From Morganella morganii (GTDB lineage: Bacteria > Pseudomonadota > Gammaproteobacteria > Enterobacterales > Enterobacteriaceae): 64,000 nt of DNA. The first letter of the stretch is position 1. Each line of letters begins with the position of its first letter. The translations under genes were made by a program, and so were the position numbers. Of this stretch, positions 25,677 to 34,296 are shown in pieces. The notes beneath the pieces are model-generated. The model saw only the letters and a program-made list of their open reading frames with translations. It ran no database searches and had not been told where the DNA came from. Location of the stretch: the NCBI RefSeq assembly GCF_019243775.1, contig NZ_CP069157.1:1798001-1862000 (forward strand), given 5' to 3'.

Positions 25677-26339
25677 TTATAGTGTGGGTAAAGCCATGTA
25701 ATACCAGCCGTAAATATCCATATAGCGTTCGGTGGTGCGTGAGGTTTCGTATTTCACATCCTGAAAACCCCGGCGCAGATACAGCTCTCTGGCTTTTATA
25801 TTTAAGTCAGAGACATACAGTGATAACCGGTTAATGGCCGGGTCCGCCCGTAATTGTGTGGTGATCTCATCGAGAATCTGATTGCCTATCCCGCTACCGC
25901 GCAGTGATTCATCCACACACAGGTAGGACAGATAAGCCGTATCCGCCGCCGGAATATGGACAAACATCTGAAAAATCCGGCGGATTTTCAGAAAGGGAAT
26001 AAAACCGGCTCTGCGCAGGATAGCCAGAGAAGAAACCGGTGCCGGGGCGTGCTGCGGCGGGTGTTTAACCCCGAAAGTCAGGCCATATACGGCGACCAGT
26101 CTGCCATTACGTTTTACCTGAAAGTGGCGGTCATACGGGTCACTGAGCCCGCGCTGCCAGAACATCGCCAGCACGGCCTGACGCTGTGCATCCGGCATGG
26201 TGCTGACCGTTTTGAATTTGGATGAAAATGCCTGATAAAACAGGGCAGTGGCAGGCTCTAACCCGGTTTCATCCAGACATTCGGTGATTAATCTGCTGTT
26301 ATCAGTAGCAGATGTACTGTTTTTTATTATGTTTGTCAT
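25677..26339 (-). CDS. GNAT acetyltransferase
   Basis: The product has about 220 residues. The C-terminal half carries the acetyl-CoA signature LSYLCVDESLRGSGIGNQIL and the typical LYVSDLNIKARELYLRRGFQDV motif of GNAT fold enzymes. I chose the ATG at 26339 over the TTG at 26348. The gene is divergent from a TetR regulator with 86 bases between starts and an inverted repeat in that interval, so regulation by that TetR protein is likely. The substrate is unknown. Confidence 0.85.
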   Translation of the reverse strand: MTNIIKNSTSATDNSRLITECLDETGLEPATALFYQAFSSKFKTVSTMPDAQRQAVLAMFWQRGLSDPYDRHFQVKRNGRLVAVYGLTFGVKHPPQHAPAPVSSLAILRRAGFIPFLKIRRIFQMFVHIPAADTAYLSYLCVDESLRGSGIGNQILDEITTQLRADPAINRLSLYVSDLNIKARELYLRRGFQDVKYETSRTTERYMDIYGWYYMALPTL

Positions 26340-26367
26340 AATCTTCAATACAGAAAATGTGGTATTA

Positions 26368-26400
26368 TAATAGATAGAGTAATCGGTCTAATTTCTATTA
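26368..26400. promoter_or_regulatory. Inverted repeats in the GNAT/TetR divergent promoter
   Basis: Outer arms TAATAGA (26368-26374) and TCTATTA (26394-26400) enclose TAGA-N8-TCTA (26375-26390). The right half GGTCTA resembles half-sites of TetR-type operators such as the NemR box. The position, 26 bases before the tetR ATG, suits an autoregulatory operator. Confidence 0.5.
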
Positions 26401-26425
26401 TCCGGTTTTTCGGAGACACTTCCTT

Positions 26426-27016
26426 ATGGAAAAATTAACGGAAAAGCAGCAGCGCAAACGTCGTCAGATCCTTGATGCTGCAATGCATTGTTTTATCGAA
26501 AAAGGTTTTCATTCCACCTCGACGGCGGAGATTTGTAAAGCCGCCGGGATGAGCCCCGGGAATCTGTTTCATTACTATCCGACTAAATACGCCATCATTG
26601 AAGCGATTGCGGAACTGGACGAGGATGACCACAAGGCGATTCTGAGTATCGGTGATGCGCCGGGACATACGGCAGATATTATTGAAAAAATGATAACGGC
26701 GTTGATTATGTTGTATAGCGAACCGGGTTATACCCGCCTCAGTCTGGAAATTATCACCGAGGCAAGCCGTAACCCTGAGCTGAATGCAGCTTTTGTTGTT
26801 AATGAGCAGCGGCTGCACAAAAAATTCTGTGATGTGCTCAGACGCGGCATGGCCGCAGGAGAGATTGACCCGCAGCTGGATCCGGCACAGACGGCGTCCT
26901 GGCTGCTGGTGATGGCGGACGGCACGCTGGGGCGTGAACTGACGGAACCTGAGTTCAGCCGGGAGGTGTTTCTCTGCGGGTTACGTGTGTTGCTGAGAAA
27001 GGCGCTGAAGCCCTGA
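26426..27016 (+). CDS. TetR/AcrR family regulator
   Basis: The 196-residue protein has the TetR HTH at residues 10-55 (RRQILDAAMHCFIEKGFHST, then AAGMSPGNLFHYYPTKYAI). The C-terminal ligand domain includes LEIITEASRNPELNAAF, common in regulators of multidrug efflux and fatty-acid genes. It is divergent from a GNAT gene and convergent with a second GNAT gene two bases away. The ligand is unknown. Confidence 0.9.
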   Translation: MEKLTEKQQRKRRQILDAAMHCFIEKGFHSTSTAEICKAAGMSPGNLFHYYPTKYAIIEAIAELDEDDHKAILSIGDAPGHTADIIEKMITALIMLYSEPGYTRLSLEIITEASRNPELNAAFVVNEQRLHKKFCDVLRRGMAAGEIDPQLDPAQTASWLLVMADGTLGRELTEPEFSREVFLCGLRVLLRKALKP

Positions 27017-27017
27017 A

Positions 27018-27503
27018 TTACGCTTCGCTGACAGTCCGCTGCATCACCGTGACCAGCTCGTCATTGATCACATCATCATATATAGCCTGCCAGCCCATCC
27101 GTGCATACATGGCCTGTTTATCCGGCGTGTAGAGATTCAGTGCTGGCAGGTGGCGCTCTCCGGCGGCGGCAAAGACCGCCTGTGTCAGGGCGCTGCCGAG
27201 GCCTTGCCCGCGGGCTGCGGGCAGGGTGTAAATCTCGCCGGTCCACCAGTCCGCATTTGCCATACGGCAGGTTTTCAGCTCCCGCCAGATCAGGCTGGCC
27301 GTCCCCGATAGTGCGCTGTTTTTATCCGTGGCGACAAACAGCATTTCGCCGTTATCACCGTTCATCCGTTTTATCAGACGCGCCAGGATAATTTCCGGTG
27401 TCTGCCACTGCGGTAGTTCCTGCCATTCCTGGTGTAAAACCTGAGCAATGCTTTCCAGCAGCGGTAAATCGCCGGGTAAACCGGTAACAGGGCGGATATT
27501 CAT
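27018..27503 (-). CDS. GNAT acetyltransferase
   Basis: The 161-residue protein has an acetyl-CoA motif in EIYTLPAARGQGLGSALTQAV (about 105-125) and the late GNAT strand-helix LNLYTPDKQAMYARMGWQ. An internal WWTGEIYTLP is typical of a subgroup annotated only as GNAT. Its start overlaps the stop of the upstream TetR gene by four bases (ATGA), so the pair is translationally coupled: an enzyme with its own regulator. Confidence 0.85.
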   Translation of the reverse strand: MNIRPVTGLPGDLPLLESIAQVLHQEWQELPQWQTPEIILARLIKRMNGDNGEMLFVATDKNSALSGTASLIWRELKTCRMANADWWTGEIYTLPAARGQGLGSALTQAVFAAAGERHLPALNLYTPDKQAMYARMGWQAIYDDVINDELVTVMQRTVSEA

Positions 27504-28078
27504 GATAATGATGCTCCGGGGCGTTCAATAAGTTCGGTAATTAATGCCAGTACCGGCTGAAACAGCGCCCGGCTCTGTTCAAAGGTGTAATCAGTCCGGC
27601 GGATCGCCACCGTATGGCCGTGCAGGGCATCCGCCAGCAGATGCAGAATAGCGGTCTGCCGTGACTCATTCAGCCCGCAGGGTGCAATAATGCGCAGATA
27701 GCGCTGACGGAAACAGCCGGACGGGCCGTCACTGTTCAGTGATAACAGAATATCCAGCAGATCACTGTAAATATAGAGCAGATGCAGATAACTTTCTGCC
27801 AGTCGCTGAAGCTCCTGTTGTACCGGAGCCTGTGCCGATGGCTGATAAATATCATCCACCAGGGCAGTGGCGAGGGCTTCCAGCAATGCCTGTTTATTGC
27901 GGAAGTAATAATAAATCGCCATCGGATCGACCTGCAACTGTGCGGCAAGGACGCGGATCGACGGTACTTTTCCCTGTTCCTGTAACAGTTTTCCGGCCTC
28001 GGACAGAATATTTTCGGCGGTCAGTTTGCTGCCCCGGTGAGCAGGGCGTCCGCAGGGCGGTATTCGGGATGATGTCAT
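27500..28078 (-). CDS. TetR family regulator, TetR_C-like
   Basis: The 192-residue product has the HTH SIRVLAAQLQVDPMAIYYYFRNKQALLEA near 40-68, which is the pattern of the true TetR subgroup. The C-terminal part has no charged ligand signature I can name. It is the first gene of a two-gene unit with the overlapping GNAT gene downstream. A ribosome site lies at AGGCAACC before the ATG. Confidence 0.87.
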   Translation of the reverse strand: MTSSRIPPCGRPAHRGSKLTAENILSEAGKLLQEQGKVPSIRVLAAQLQVDPMAIYYYFRNKQALLEALATALVDDIYQPSAQAPVQQELQRLAESYLHLLYIYSDLLDILLSLNSDGPSGCFRQRYLRIIAPCGLNESRQTAILHLLADALHGHTVAIRRTDYTFEQSRALFQPVLALITELIERPGASLS

Positions 28079-28160
28079 AGGTTGCCTCTGTCAGCGGAAA
28101 TGGTGGCGGTATTTACGGATAAAACCGGTCACGGACATTGGTTGTTTTCCGGTGATTGCC

Positions 28161-28289
28161 GTGAAATTATCAAAAGTGGTGCCACGAAAATACTCAGCGG
28201 CTTCGGCCCGTTTTGTGTTTACCCGCCAGATGCTGGTTCAGGCCAGACAACGGAACGGAAAAGATCCGTTTGTACAGGAAATTAACTGA
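28161..28289 (+). CDS. Possible 42-aa basic peptide coupled to the next gene
   Basis: A GTG at 28161 opens 42 codons ending at a TGA that overlaps the next ATG as TGATG. The peptide is basic (MKLSKVVPRKYSAASARFVF at the start). The frame is open still further upstream to the divergent tetR start. No strong ribosome site is visible and no family is recognised, so the overlap is the only positive sign. Confidence 0.25.
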   Translation: MKLSKVVPRKYSAASARFVFTRQMLVQARQRNGKDPFVQEIN

Positions 28290-29599
28290 TGTTTGCCGAC
28301 GGACGTACCCGGATCACGTTGCTGGCGGTTGTGTTTATCACCTCAATGATGCTGACGTTTTCTGATTCATTTTTTTCAGCGCCGGAGAGAATACGCACCC
28401 GCAGTTATCTGCCGGAAAAAAAAGCGGTAGAACTAACGTCACCGGCCATCAGCAGTTTCCGCGATGGTGTGATGATAACCGGTGCCAGAGACGCTATGCG
28501 GGTTGATCTCGTTACCTGTGATCAGAAAACCCGCAGTTGCAGCCACAGTAAAAATATTGCTTTTAACCCGGCAGAAGAGCCTGATATTCCGCTGCTGAAC
28601 CTGAAAATATCCCCGGATAAAAAAGCCATCGGCGATTACCTGCACAAACAAACCCATTACCTGAGGCGCAGTGAAGTCTACGGCGACAGGCCGCTGGTGC
28701 CGGTCACCTATATTATGACTGAGCAGAAAGGGGATTTACGGGTCAGCGCGATGTTTATGGGGCAGGTACAAAGCCAGCTGTGTGATATGCAGGGACGCTG
28801 CCTGATTATTTTCAGTGATTATACCTCCTACGGCAAAGAATATGTCTTTTACTCCCGGGACGGTGGTCAGCAGTGGCAGTGGTTATCACAGTGGACAATG
28901 CCGGAACCTGCCGGAGAGACTCAGCTTCTCGCTATCACAGAACCCGGCAGTGTGCTGATGGTGCAGAGGGACACACTGTATCAGACCCGTGATTCCGGAA
29001 AACGCTGGCGGCCTTTATTCAGCATGGATAACCGGAAAAAACGGTATCAGGATGACGGACGCTGGTATACCAGCCTGAGCACCACTAAATGGCACTATAA
29101 CGGAGACGCGCGGGTGATCGCATGGATGAAGGATGAACAAAATGATCCGGAAAACACGATACTGGCTTGTTTTAATACCCGGACCTCAGAAACTGAATCT
29201 GATCAGGTTGTCCCCGGGGAGATTGACGCGCTCGACAGTACCACCGGCGGAGAAATTTATTTTGTGCTGACAGAAAAAACCCGTAAACGGCCGGAGGTTA
29301 ACCACTTTAACTGTAAGGGTGATTATTCACAGCGGCTGGAAACCGGCGGATCTTATATTAACGGACTGCGGGGCGGCAGTGATGATTTACTGATAGCGGG
29401 GTCAGGTTCAGAAACCCGGATATCGGATGATGGCGGGCTGAACTGGAATACAGCAGCACCATTGGCGAAAGAGTACGGGGAAACCGTTTTATTTGATAAA
29501 TGGCGCAATCGTCTGTTCTATTTTCAGGAGAGTCACTACAGCAATAGCCTGACAGGAAACCGTGACGGCATTGAGTATAAAACCTCGGCGGTGCAGTAA
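28289..29599 (+). CDS. Exported BNR/beta-propeller-like protein
   Basis: An N-terminal hydrophobic segment (ITLLAVVFITSMMLTF) should act as signal anchor for the 436-residue product. Three Asp-box-like BNR motifs are visible: YSRDGGQQWQW near 195, QTRDSGKRWRP near 235 and ISDDGGLNWNT near 385, suggesting a beta-propeller fold as in sialidases and Ycf48-like proteins. There is no catalytic sialidase motif such as FRIP. Isolated cysteines (VTCDQKTRSC, LCDMQGRC, NHFNC) fit an oxidising compartment. It stands between a TetR gene and a convergent MFS gene; its role is unknown. Confidence 0.75.
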   Translation: MFADGRTRITLLAVVFITSMMLTFSDSFFSAPERIRTRSYLPEKKAVELTSPAISSFRDGVMITGARDAMRVDLVTCDQKTRSCSHSKNIAFNPAEEPDIPLLNLKISPDKKAIGDYLHKQTHYLRRSEVYGDRPLVPVTYIMTEQKGDLRVSAMFMGQVQSQLCDMQGRCLIIFSDYTSYGKEYVFYSRDGGQQWQWLSQWTMPEPAGETQLLAITEPGSVLMVQRDTLYQTRDSGKRWRPLFSMDNRKKRYQDDGRWYTSLSTTKWHYNGDARVIAWMKDEQNDPENTILACFNTRTSETESDQVVPGEIDALDSTTGGEIYFVLTEKTRKRPEVNHFNCKGDYSQRLETGGSYINGLRGGSDDLLIAGSGSETRISDDGGLNWNTAAPLAKEYGETVLFDKWRNRLFYFQESHYSNSLTGNRDGIEYKTSAVQ

Positions 29600-29605
29600 T
29601 GATAT

Positions 29606-29632
29606 CCGCCGCTGTCGTTAAGGCAGCGGCGG
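29606..29632. terminator. GC-rich hairpin between convergent genes
   Basis: CCGCCGCTG (29606-29614) and CAGCGGCGG (29624-29632) form a perfect 9-bp stem between the BNR-protein gene and the MFS gene. The flanks lack a T run, so termination is likely but weak or factor-dependent. Confidence 0.55.
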
Positions 29633-29640
29633 TGATGTAT

Positions 29641-30831
29641 TCAGGCGGCGGCCTTTTCCGCCGGGGATTCATTCATACTGTGGCGCAGTAAAAACATCAC
29701 TACCAGAATCACAATACCGGTTGCCAATCCGGCGACATTTACGGAATACCAGCCCGCATAACAGAAGGCGAACCCGGCCAGCAGACTGCCAAGCGCCCCG
29801 AAACTGAAGATAAGAAAATCGGTCGCACCCTGGATTCTAGCCCGTTCATTGCCGGTATAAGTGCGCGGCAACAGATGCGTGGTGCTGATCAGAATAAAGT
29901 TCCACGCCAGCCCCAGCGAGGTCATGGCAATGAGAAAATGCGCGTAACTGCTGCCGGTCAGACTGACTGCATTGCTGATTAACAGGCAAATCACTCCCAG
30001 CCAGACAAAGCATTTTACCCCGACCCGGCTGATTAACTGCCCGGTAAAGAAAGAGGGCGCAAACATTCCCAGTATATGACACTGAAACACAAAGGCAATT
30101 GCCGGGAATTCAAATCCCTGCGCTTTCATCGCCAGCGGGAAAGCACCGACCATATACACTACCAGCGCATACCCGGCGGCACTGACCACGGCGATCAGAA
30201 TCAGCAGCGGCTGGGAATATAACTGACGGTATGGGCGGTTTTTTGCGGTATCGCTGATCTGAGCGGGAAGCTGAGCTTTCAGCGGCAAAAATGTCAGCAG
30301 AACAAAAGCCATCAGATAAATAGCCGTCAGCGCGCCGAACGTGCCGAGGAACGGATAAGCCGCCACCAGTGTCCGGGTGGACATCGCCAGTGACGGACCG
30401 ATCAGCACGGCGATAATCCCGCCGCTCATCACCACGCCGATAGCTTTTGCCCGCAGCGCGGCAGGGGCTTCCTCCAGTGCGGCAAAGCGGTATTGCTGGG
30501 CGGTACCGATGGCAATACCGGTAAAGAACGTTCCGGCGGAAAACAGCAGCATGTTGTGTGTATAAATACCGGCGATTGCCAGTAATGCACCGGCCAGCCC
30601 GCCGATATTACCGAGAATAAACCCGGCGCGGCGGCCGAAACGCATCATAAAGTGAGCCATCGGCACTGAGGTGGAAATCAGGCCGATATATTGTGCCAGC
30701 AGCGGGATCGTGGCATGTGCCGGATCTTCCGCCAGTTGTGACCCGATAAGAACGGCAACGGAAAGCACCAGGGCATTCCCGGTGGTAAATAAGGCTAAGG
30801 CGGCAGAGAGCCAGTAAACAGAACGCGGCAT
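29641..30831 (-). CDS. MFS transporter controlled by adjacent MerR protein
   Basis: The 396-residue protein has 12 predicted helices beginning YWLSAALALFTTGNALVLSVA, with the MFS loop motif MRFGRRAGFILGN near 62-74. It is an efflux-type carrier whose substrate cannot be read from sequence. It lies 91 bases after a MerR gene on the same strand, and a MerR-style promoter with a 19-bp spacer sits between them, so it is probably induced by the MerR ligand. Confidence 0.85.
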   Translation of the reverse strand: MPRSVYWLSAALALFTTGNALVLSVAVLIGSQLAEDPAHATIPLLAQYIGLISTSVPMAHFMMRFGRRAGFILGNIGGLAGALLAIAGIYTHNMLLFSAGTFFTGIAIGTAQQYRFAALEEAPAALRAKAIGVVMSGGIIAVLIGPSLAMSTRTLVAAYPFLGTFGALTAIYLMAFVLLTFLPLKAQLPAQISDTAKNRPYRQLYSQPLLILIAVVSAAGYALVVYMVGAFPLAMKAQGFEFPAIAFVFQCHILGMFAPSFFTGQLISRVGVKCFVWLGVICLLISNAVSLTGSSYAHFLIAMTSLGLAWNFILISTTHLLPRTYTGNERARIQGATDFLIFSFGALGSLLAGFAFCYAGWYSVNVAGLATGIVILVVMFLLRHSMNESPAEKAAA

Positions 30832-30895
30832 AATAATTCCTTATTATTCAACAGAAAAAGTGAATAATGACATCAAACGGAAATCAGTATGCCGG

Positions 30896-30926
30896 ATGAT
30901 ACAACTTCAAGTTAACTTTAAGTCAA
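30896..30926 (-). promoter_or_regulatory. MerR-type promoter with 19-bp spacer
   Basis: On the minus strand TTGACT (30926-30921) and TATCAT (30901-30896) are separated by 19 bases containing the dyad CTTAAAGTTAACTTGAAG centred on GTTAAC. Over-long spacers holding a palindrome are the hallmark of MerR-family promoters, and the gene just upstream is a MerR regulator. Confidence 0.8.
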
Positions 30927-31345
30927 GCGGGATTTTTCACCGCTTTGCTTCTGTTTTTTTTCAGACTGACACTCAGGATTTTGCGGAATTTCGGGCACGC
31001 CAGATGGTTTTCTGCCGGGCACTGCTCAATATGCAGCAATCCCTGTTTCAGATTTTGCAGCTCGCGGATTTTCTGGTCAATTTCTGTGATTTTTGCCTGA
31101 ATTGCCGTCCGTTCAATCCCTTTTGACGGCAGTTCGCTGAGCATGACCGTGATTTCATCCAGCGAAAAATGTCCTTGTTTGGCGAGAATGATCAGGGACA
31201 GCCGGGTCAGCACCTCTTCATCATAAATACGAGTCAGGCCCCTGCGCCCGGCAGGCGTGATCAGGCCTTTGCTTTCATAATAGCGGATGGTGGCGGTTGT
31301 CAGGCCGGTCAGCTCTGCGACACGGCCGATATCAATCATTTTCAT
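30923..31345 (-). CDS. MerR family transcriptional regulator
   Basis: The 140-residue protein has the MerR wHTH at 1-70 (IGRVAELTGLTTATIRYYESKGLI, then GLTRIYDEE) and a long dimerisation helix (AIQAKITEIDQKIRELQNLKQGLLHIEQ). The C-terminal CPAENHLACPKF pair of cysteines may form a small metal or redox site, as in several uncharacterised MerR proteins. Its start overlaps the stop of the upstream GNAT gene (ATGA), and it precedes its likely target MFS gene. Confidence 0.9.
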   Translation of the reverse strand: MKMIDIGRVAELTGLTTATIRYYESKGLITPAGRRGLTRIYDEEVLTRLSLIILAKQGHFSLDEITVMLSELPSKGIERTAIQAKITEIDQKIRELQNLKQGLLHIEQCPAENHLACPKFRKILSVSLKKNRSKAVKNPA

Positions 31346-32049
31346 GCTGCATCACGCAGGGATGCCAGGGAGCGGATCTGTTTACCGTCCGGTGTGAAAT
31401 TATCCGCTGACAGCCACTGTTCCAGGGCGTGGTTAACCAGCGGCCATTCACGGTCAGTAATGGAAAACCATTCGGTGTCACGGGTGCGGCCTTTGACAAC
31501 CCGCGCCTGACGGAAACAGCCTTCATACTGAAAACCCAGGCGCAGTGCCGCATTGCGGGACGGTGCATTGAGGCTGTCACATTTCCATTCATAACGGCGG
31601 TAACCGAGGGTATCAAATACATATTTCATCAGCAGCCAGTGGGCTTCTGTTGACATCACCGTGCCGCTGAGCAGCGGGGAAAAATGCACATGACCGACTT
31701 CCGTGACGCCGTTTTTCTCATCAGTCCGCATCAGGGAAAACAGGCCAACGGCTTTGCCGGTGTGCTTATCCGTAATCGTGAAAAACAGCGGATCCGACGA
31801 TTGTGCATTTTTTTCGGTACGGGCGCGGTATTCATTCAGATCGACCGGTGGTTCATCCGGCAGCCAGGTCCAGTAACGCCCGTCAGGGGCGAGTGAAAAT
31901 GCCCGGTACAGGTCATCCGCATGGGACGGGCTCAGCGGATCGATCCGGCAGTGACGGCCTTCCGCACTGATGCGGGCAGGGTAAGGGCGGGCGGTCCAGT
32001 CCGGAACGATATCACCGACAGTTTGTCCGAATGCATTTATCTGACTCAT
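31342..32049 (-). CDS. RimJ/RimL-type GNAT acetyltransferase
   Basis: The 235-residue protein belongs to the GNAT subgroup with an N-terminal Pro-rich region and the C-terminal motif YRRYEWKCDSLNAPSRNAALRLGFQYEG, seen in proteins related to ribosomal-protein N-acetyltransferases and small-molecule acetyltransferases. VGHVHFSPLLSGTVMSTEAHWLLM supplies the acetyl-CoA loop, though without a clean RGxGxG. It heads a probable three-gene unit (GNAT, MerR, MFS). Confidence 0.88.
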   Translation of the reverse strand: MSQINAFGQTVGDIVPDWTARPYPARISAEGRHCRIDPLSPSHADDLYRAFSLAPDGRYWTWLPDEPPVDLNEYRARTEKNAQSSDPLFFTITDKHTGKAVGLFSLMRTDEKNGVTEVGHVHFSPLLSGTVMSTEAHWLLMKYVFDTLGYRRYEWKCDSLNAPSRNAALRLGFQYEGCFRQARVVKGRTRDTEWFSITDREWPLVNHALEQWLSADNFTPDGKQIRSLASLRDAA

Positions 32050-32473
32050 TTATTTTCTCTCCGCGCTGTTTTGCTTTCCTGTACTGTAATATGCTGAACG
32101 GGATGAGAAAAGAGCCGGTTTTTTAAAATTTCAGAGAACCACTTCAGTGATTGGTATTTACAGCACGATTTTCCGGCAGAATAATTTTGATGCGGTAAAA
32201 TAGTGCTGTTCAGATAAATAAAACGCCGGGAAATCTTCCGGCGTATTATTCTGTGCTAATCAGATACAGATCATTAAATATGGATATTCACGGATTATTT
32301 CCCGGAATATACTCTGGGGGAGTACATAACCTTGATGTATTCTCCGCTATAATCAGAAAAATAGTGGAAACAGAGACTGACAGGCAAATTATGGCGGTAT
32401 TTCGTTATCATAATGTGATATTTCCGTAAATCTGTTAACAGCCTCTGATCTGATGAAATACAGGTTAACAGTG
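32050..32473. other. 424-bp intergenic region with two dyads, no gene seen
   Basis: It separates divergent units. It contains a bulged GC-rich hairpin (ACGCCGG at 32223-32229 with CCGGCGT at 32238-32244), an imperfect GGAG-TACAT / ATGTATTCTCC inverted repeat near 32320-32350, and TATCA-N5-TGATA at 32406-32420 close to the permease start. None matches the Fur consensus well. I find no convincing ORF inside. Confidence 0.5.
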
Positions 32474-33538
32474 ATGAGTGAAGCAGTAAGAGAAACACCC
32501 GTGCGGCGTAAAAAGAAACTGAATGGCCGGAATTTTTCACAATTTTTTATCTGCCTGTCTGTGTTGCTTGCTGCCATGTTTTTTTCACTGTTTTACGGCA
32601 GCGTCAATATGGAATTTCATCAGAAGCTGGATACGGTAATCAAAATTATTAGCGGGGGCATCAGCGGTGATGATCTCCTGCCGTATGAAACCATCATTTA
32701 TAATATCCGTCTGCCCCGGATTATCCTGGTGGCAATTACCGGTGCATCCCTGTCGCTGGTGGGGATCCTGATGCAGACCATAACCCGCAATGAACTGGCC
32801 GACCCGTATATTCTCGGGGTTTCCTCCGGTGCCAGCGCGGGGGCGGTATCTGCCATTGTGCTCGGGTTATTTGCTTTTATGTCACCGTATAATGTCTATA
32901 TCGGTGCATTTGCCGGCGGGCTGATTTCCACTGCTATTATTGTCCTGTTTAATTTCAAAAAGAGCAATATGACCAATCTGGTGCTGATTGGTATCGGTAT
33001 TTCCAGTCTGTTTTCTGCTATCACTACTGCCATTATTTATCTGTCCAAGAATGAAAGTCAGGTTAAAAGTGCAATGTTCTGGATGCTGGGCAGTTTCTCC
33101 GGTATTAAATGGTCTTATATCCCACTGCCGCTGGTGGCATTAATTGCAGTATTAATTTTTTGTCTGTTATTCAGCAATGTGCTTGATACGTTATTGTTAG
33201 GTGCGGATGCATCAGCACAATTAGGTGTAAATGTCGGTGCCATCAAGCTGGCGGTGATTATTTTATCATCTTTTGTGGTTTCTATTATTGTGGCCAATGT
33301 CGGTGTGATTGCGTTTATCGGACTTATTATTCCGCATATTGTCCGTAATACGATTTCTGTGAAACACTTTAAGTTATCGCTCTATTCCTGTCTGGTCGGT
33401 GGTGCATTTCTGGTGATTATTGATACGATTTCCCGCAGCTGGTTTAAACCGGAGGAGATTCCGGTCGGTATTCTGACCTCACTGATAGGCGCACCGCTGT
33501 TTGTTTATATCATTATTAAAGCGAACAGGAGCCGGTAA
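32474..33538 (+). CDS. FecCD-family iron-siderophore ABC permease
   Basis: The 354-residue membrane protein has about ten helices. FecCD signatures are RLPRIILVAITGASLSLVGILMQ near 78-100, NELADPYILGVSSGASAGA near 106-124 and GVIAFIGLIIPHIVRN near 280-295. I prefer the ATG at 32474 (AGG nine bases before) to 32453. It starts a three-gene ABC importer unit (permease, ATPase, binding protein) and overlaps no neighbour. The gene is more AT-rich than the surroundings. The ligand could be a ferric siderophore, haem or a corrinoid; sequence alone does not tell. Confidence 0.92.
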   Translation: MSEAVRETPVRRKKKLNGRNFSQFFICLSVLLAAMFFSLFYGSVNMEFHQKLDTVIKIISGGISGDDLLPYETIIYNIRLPRIILVAITGASLSLVGILMQTITRNELADPYILGVSSGASAGAVSAIVLGLFAFMSPYNVYIGAFAGGLISTAIIVLFNFKKSNMTNLVLIGIGISSLFSAITTAIIYLSKNESQVKSAMFWMLGSFSGIKWSYIPLPLVALIAVLIFCLLFSNVLDTLLLGADASAQLGVNVGAIKLAVIILSSFVVSIIVANVGVIAFIGLIIPHIVRNTISVKHFKLSLYSCLVGGAFLVIIDTISRSWFKPEEIPVGILTSLIGAPLFVYIIIKANRSR

Positions 33539-33539
33539 C

Positions 33540-34280
33540 GTGAGTACTGTTGATATTAATGACCTGAATTATAACGGGATACTGAAAGATATTAATCTGT
33601 CATTTTCCGGCAAAAGAGTGATCGGTATTGTCGGGCCTAACGGCTCCGGTAAAACGACCTTATTACGGCATATTTACCGGGATATCAAAACCCGGGGCAC
33701 CGTTTTCTTTGATAACACGGATGTGGCTCAGTTTTCTGTCAAATCACTCGCCCGTAATATCTCGGTACTGACGCAGTTTAATGACCAGGTGGAAGGCAAA
33801 CTGACCATTGAGGAAATCGTGGTGATGGGGCGGATGCCGTATAAAAAACATTACGTGGATTACAGCGACCGGGATTTTGTGATTGCAGACAACTACATGG
33901 CATTGTTTGGTCTGCAGAAAATGAAAAATAAAGAGTATCACGCACTGTCCGGTGGTGAGAAACAGCGGGTGATGCTGGCGAAATGTTTTTCCCAGGAAAC
34001 CGATATTATGATCCTGGATGAGCCGACCAACCACCTGGATATCCGCTATAAAGTGGAAGTAATGAAAGCGCTGGCCGCATCAGAATCCACCGTAATTATG
34101 ACCATTCACGATATTAATTTATCCGCAAAATACTGTCAGCATCTGATCCTGATGAATGACGGGCAAATTTATGCGCAGGGCACACCGGCGGAAGTATTAA
34201 CCCGGGAGTGCCTGTTTGATGTATTTGGTGTGGAATTTACGGTATTACCGGTAGAAGACCGTGTTGCTATATTTTTATAA
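33540..34280 (+). CDS. ABC importer ATPase, FepC/FecE-like
   Basis: The GTG at 33540 is 8 bases after AGGAG and one base after the permease stop, so I choose it over the longer overlapping frame. The 246-residue ATPase has Walker A GPNGSGKTT near 32-40, signature LSGGEKQRVMLAKCF near 135 and Walker B IMILDEPTNHLD near 155-166, then the switch His in TIHDINLSAKYC. It energises the adjacent FecCD permease. Confidence 0.94.
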   Translation: MSTVDINDLNYNGILKDINLSFSGKRVIGIVGPNGSGKTTLLRHIYRDIKTRGTVFFDNTDVAQFSVKSLARNISVLTQFNDQVEGKLTIEEIVVMGRMPYKKHYVDYSDRDFVIADNYMALFGLQKMKNKEYHALSGGEKQRVMLAKCFSQETDIMILDEPTNHLDIRYKVEVMKALAASESTVIMTIHDINLSAKYCQHLILMNDGQIYAQGTPAEVLTRECLFDVFGVEFTVLPVEDRVAIFL

Positions 34281-34296
34281 TCCGGATGAGGAAATT

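Noticed and set aside
32406-32420. Fur box before the siderophore permease
   Set aside because: The TATCA-N5-TGATA dyad does not follow the GATAAT repeat pattern closely enough to be called a Fur site.
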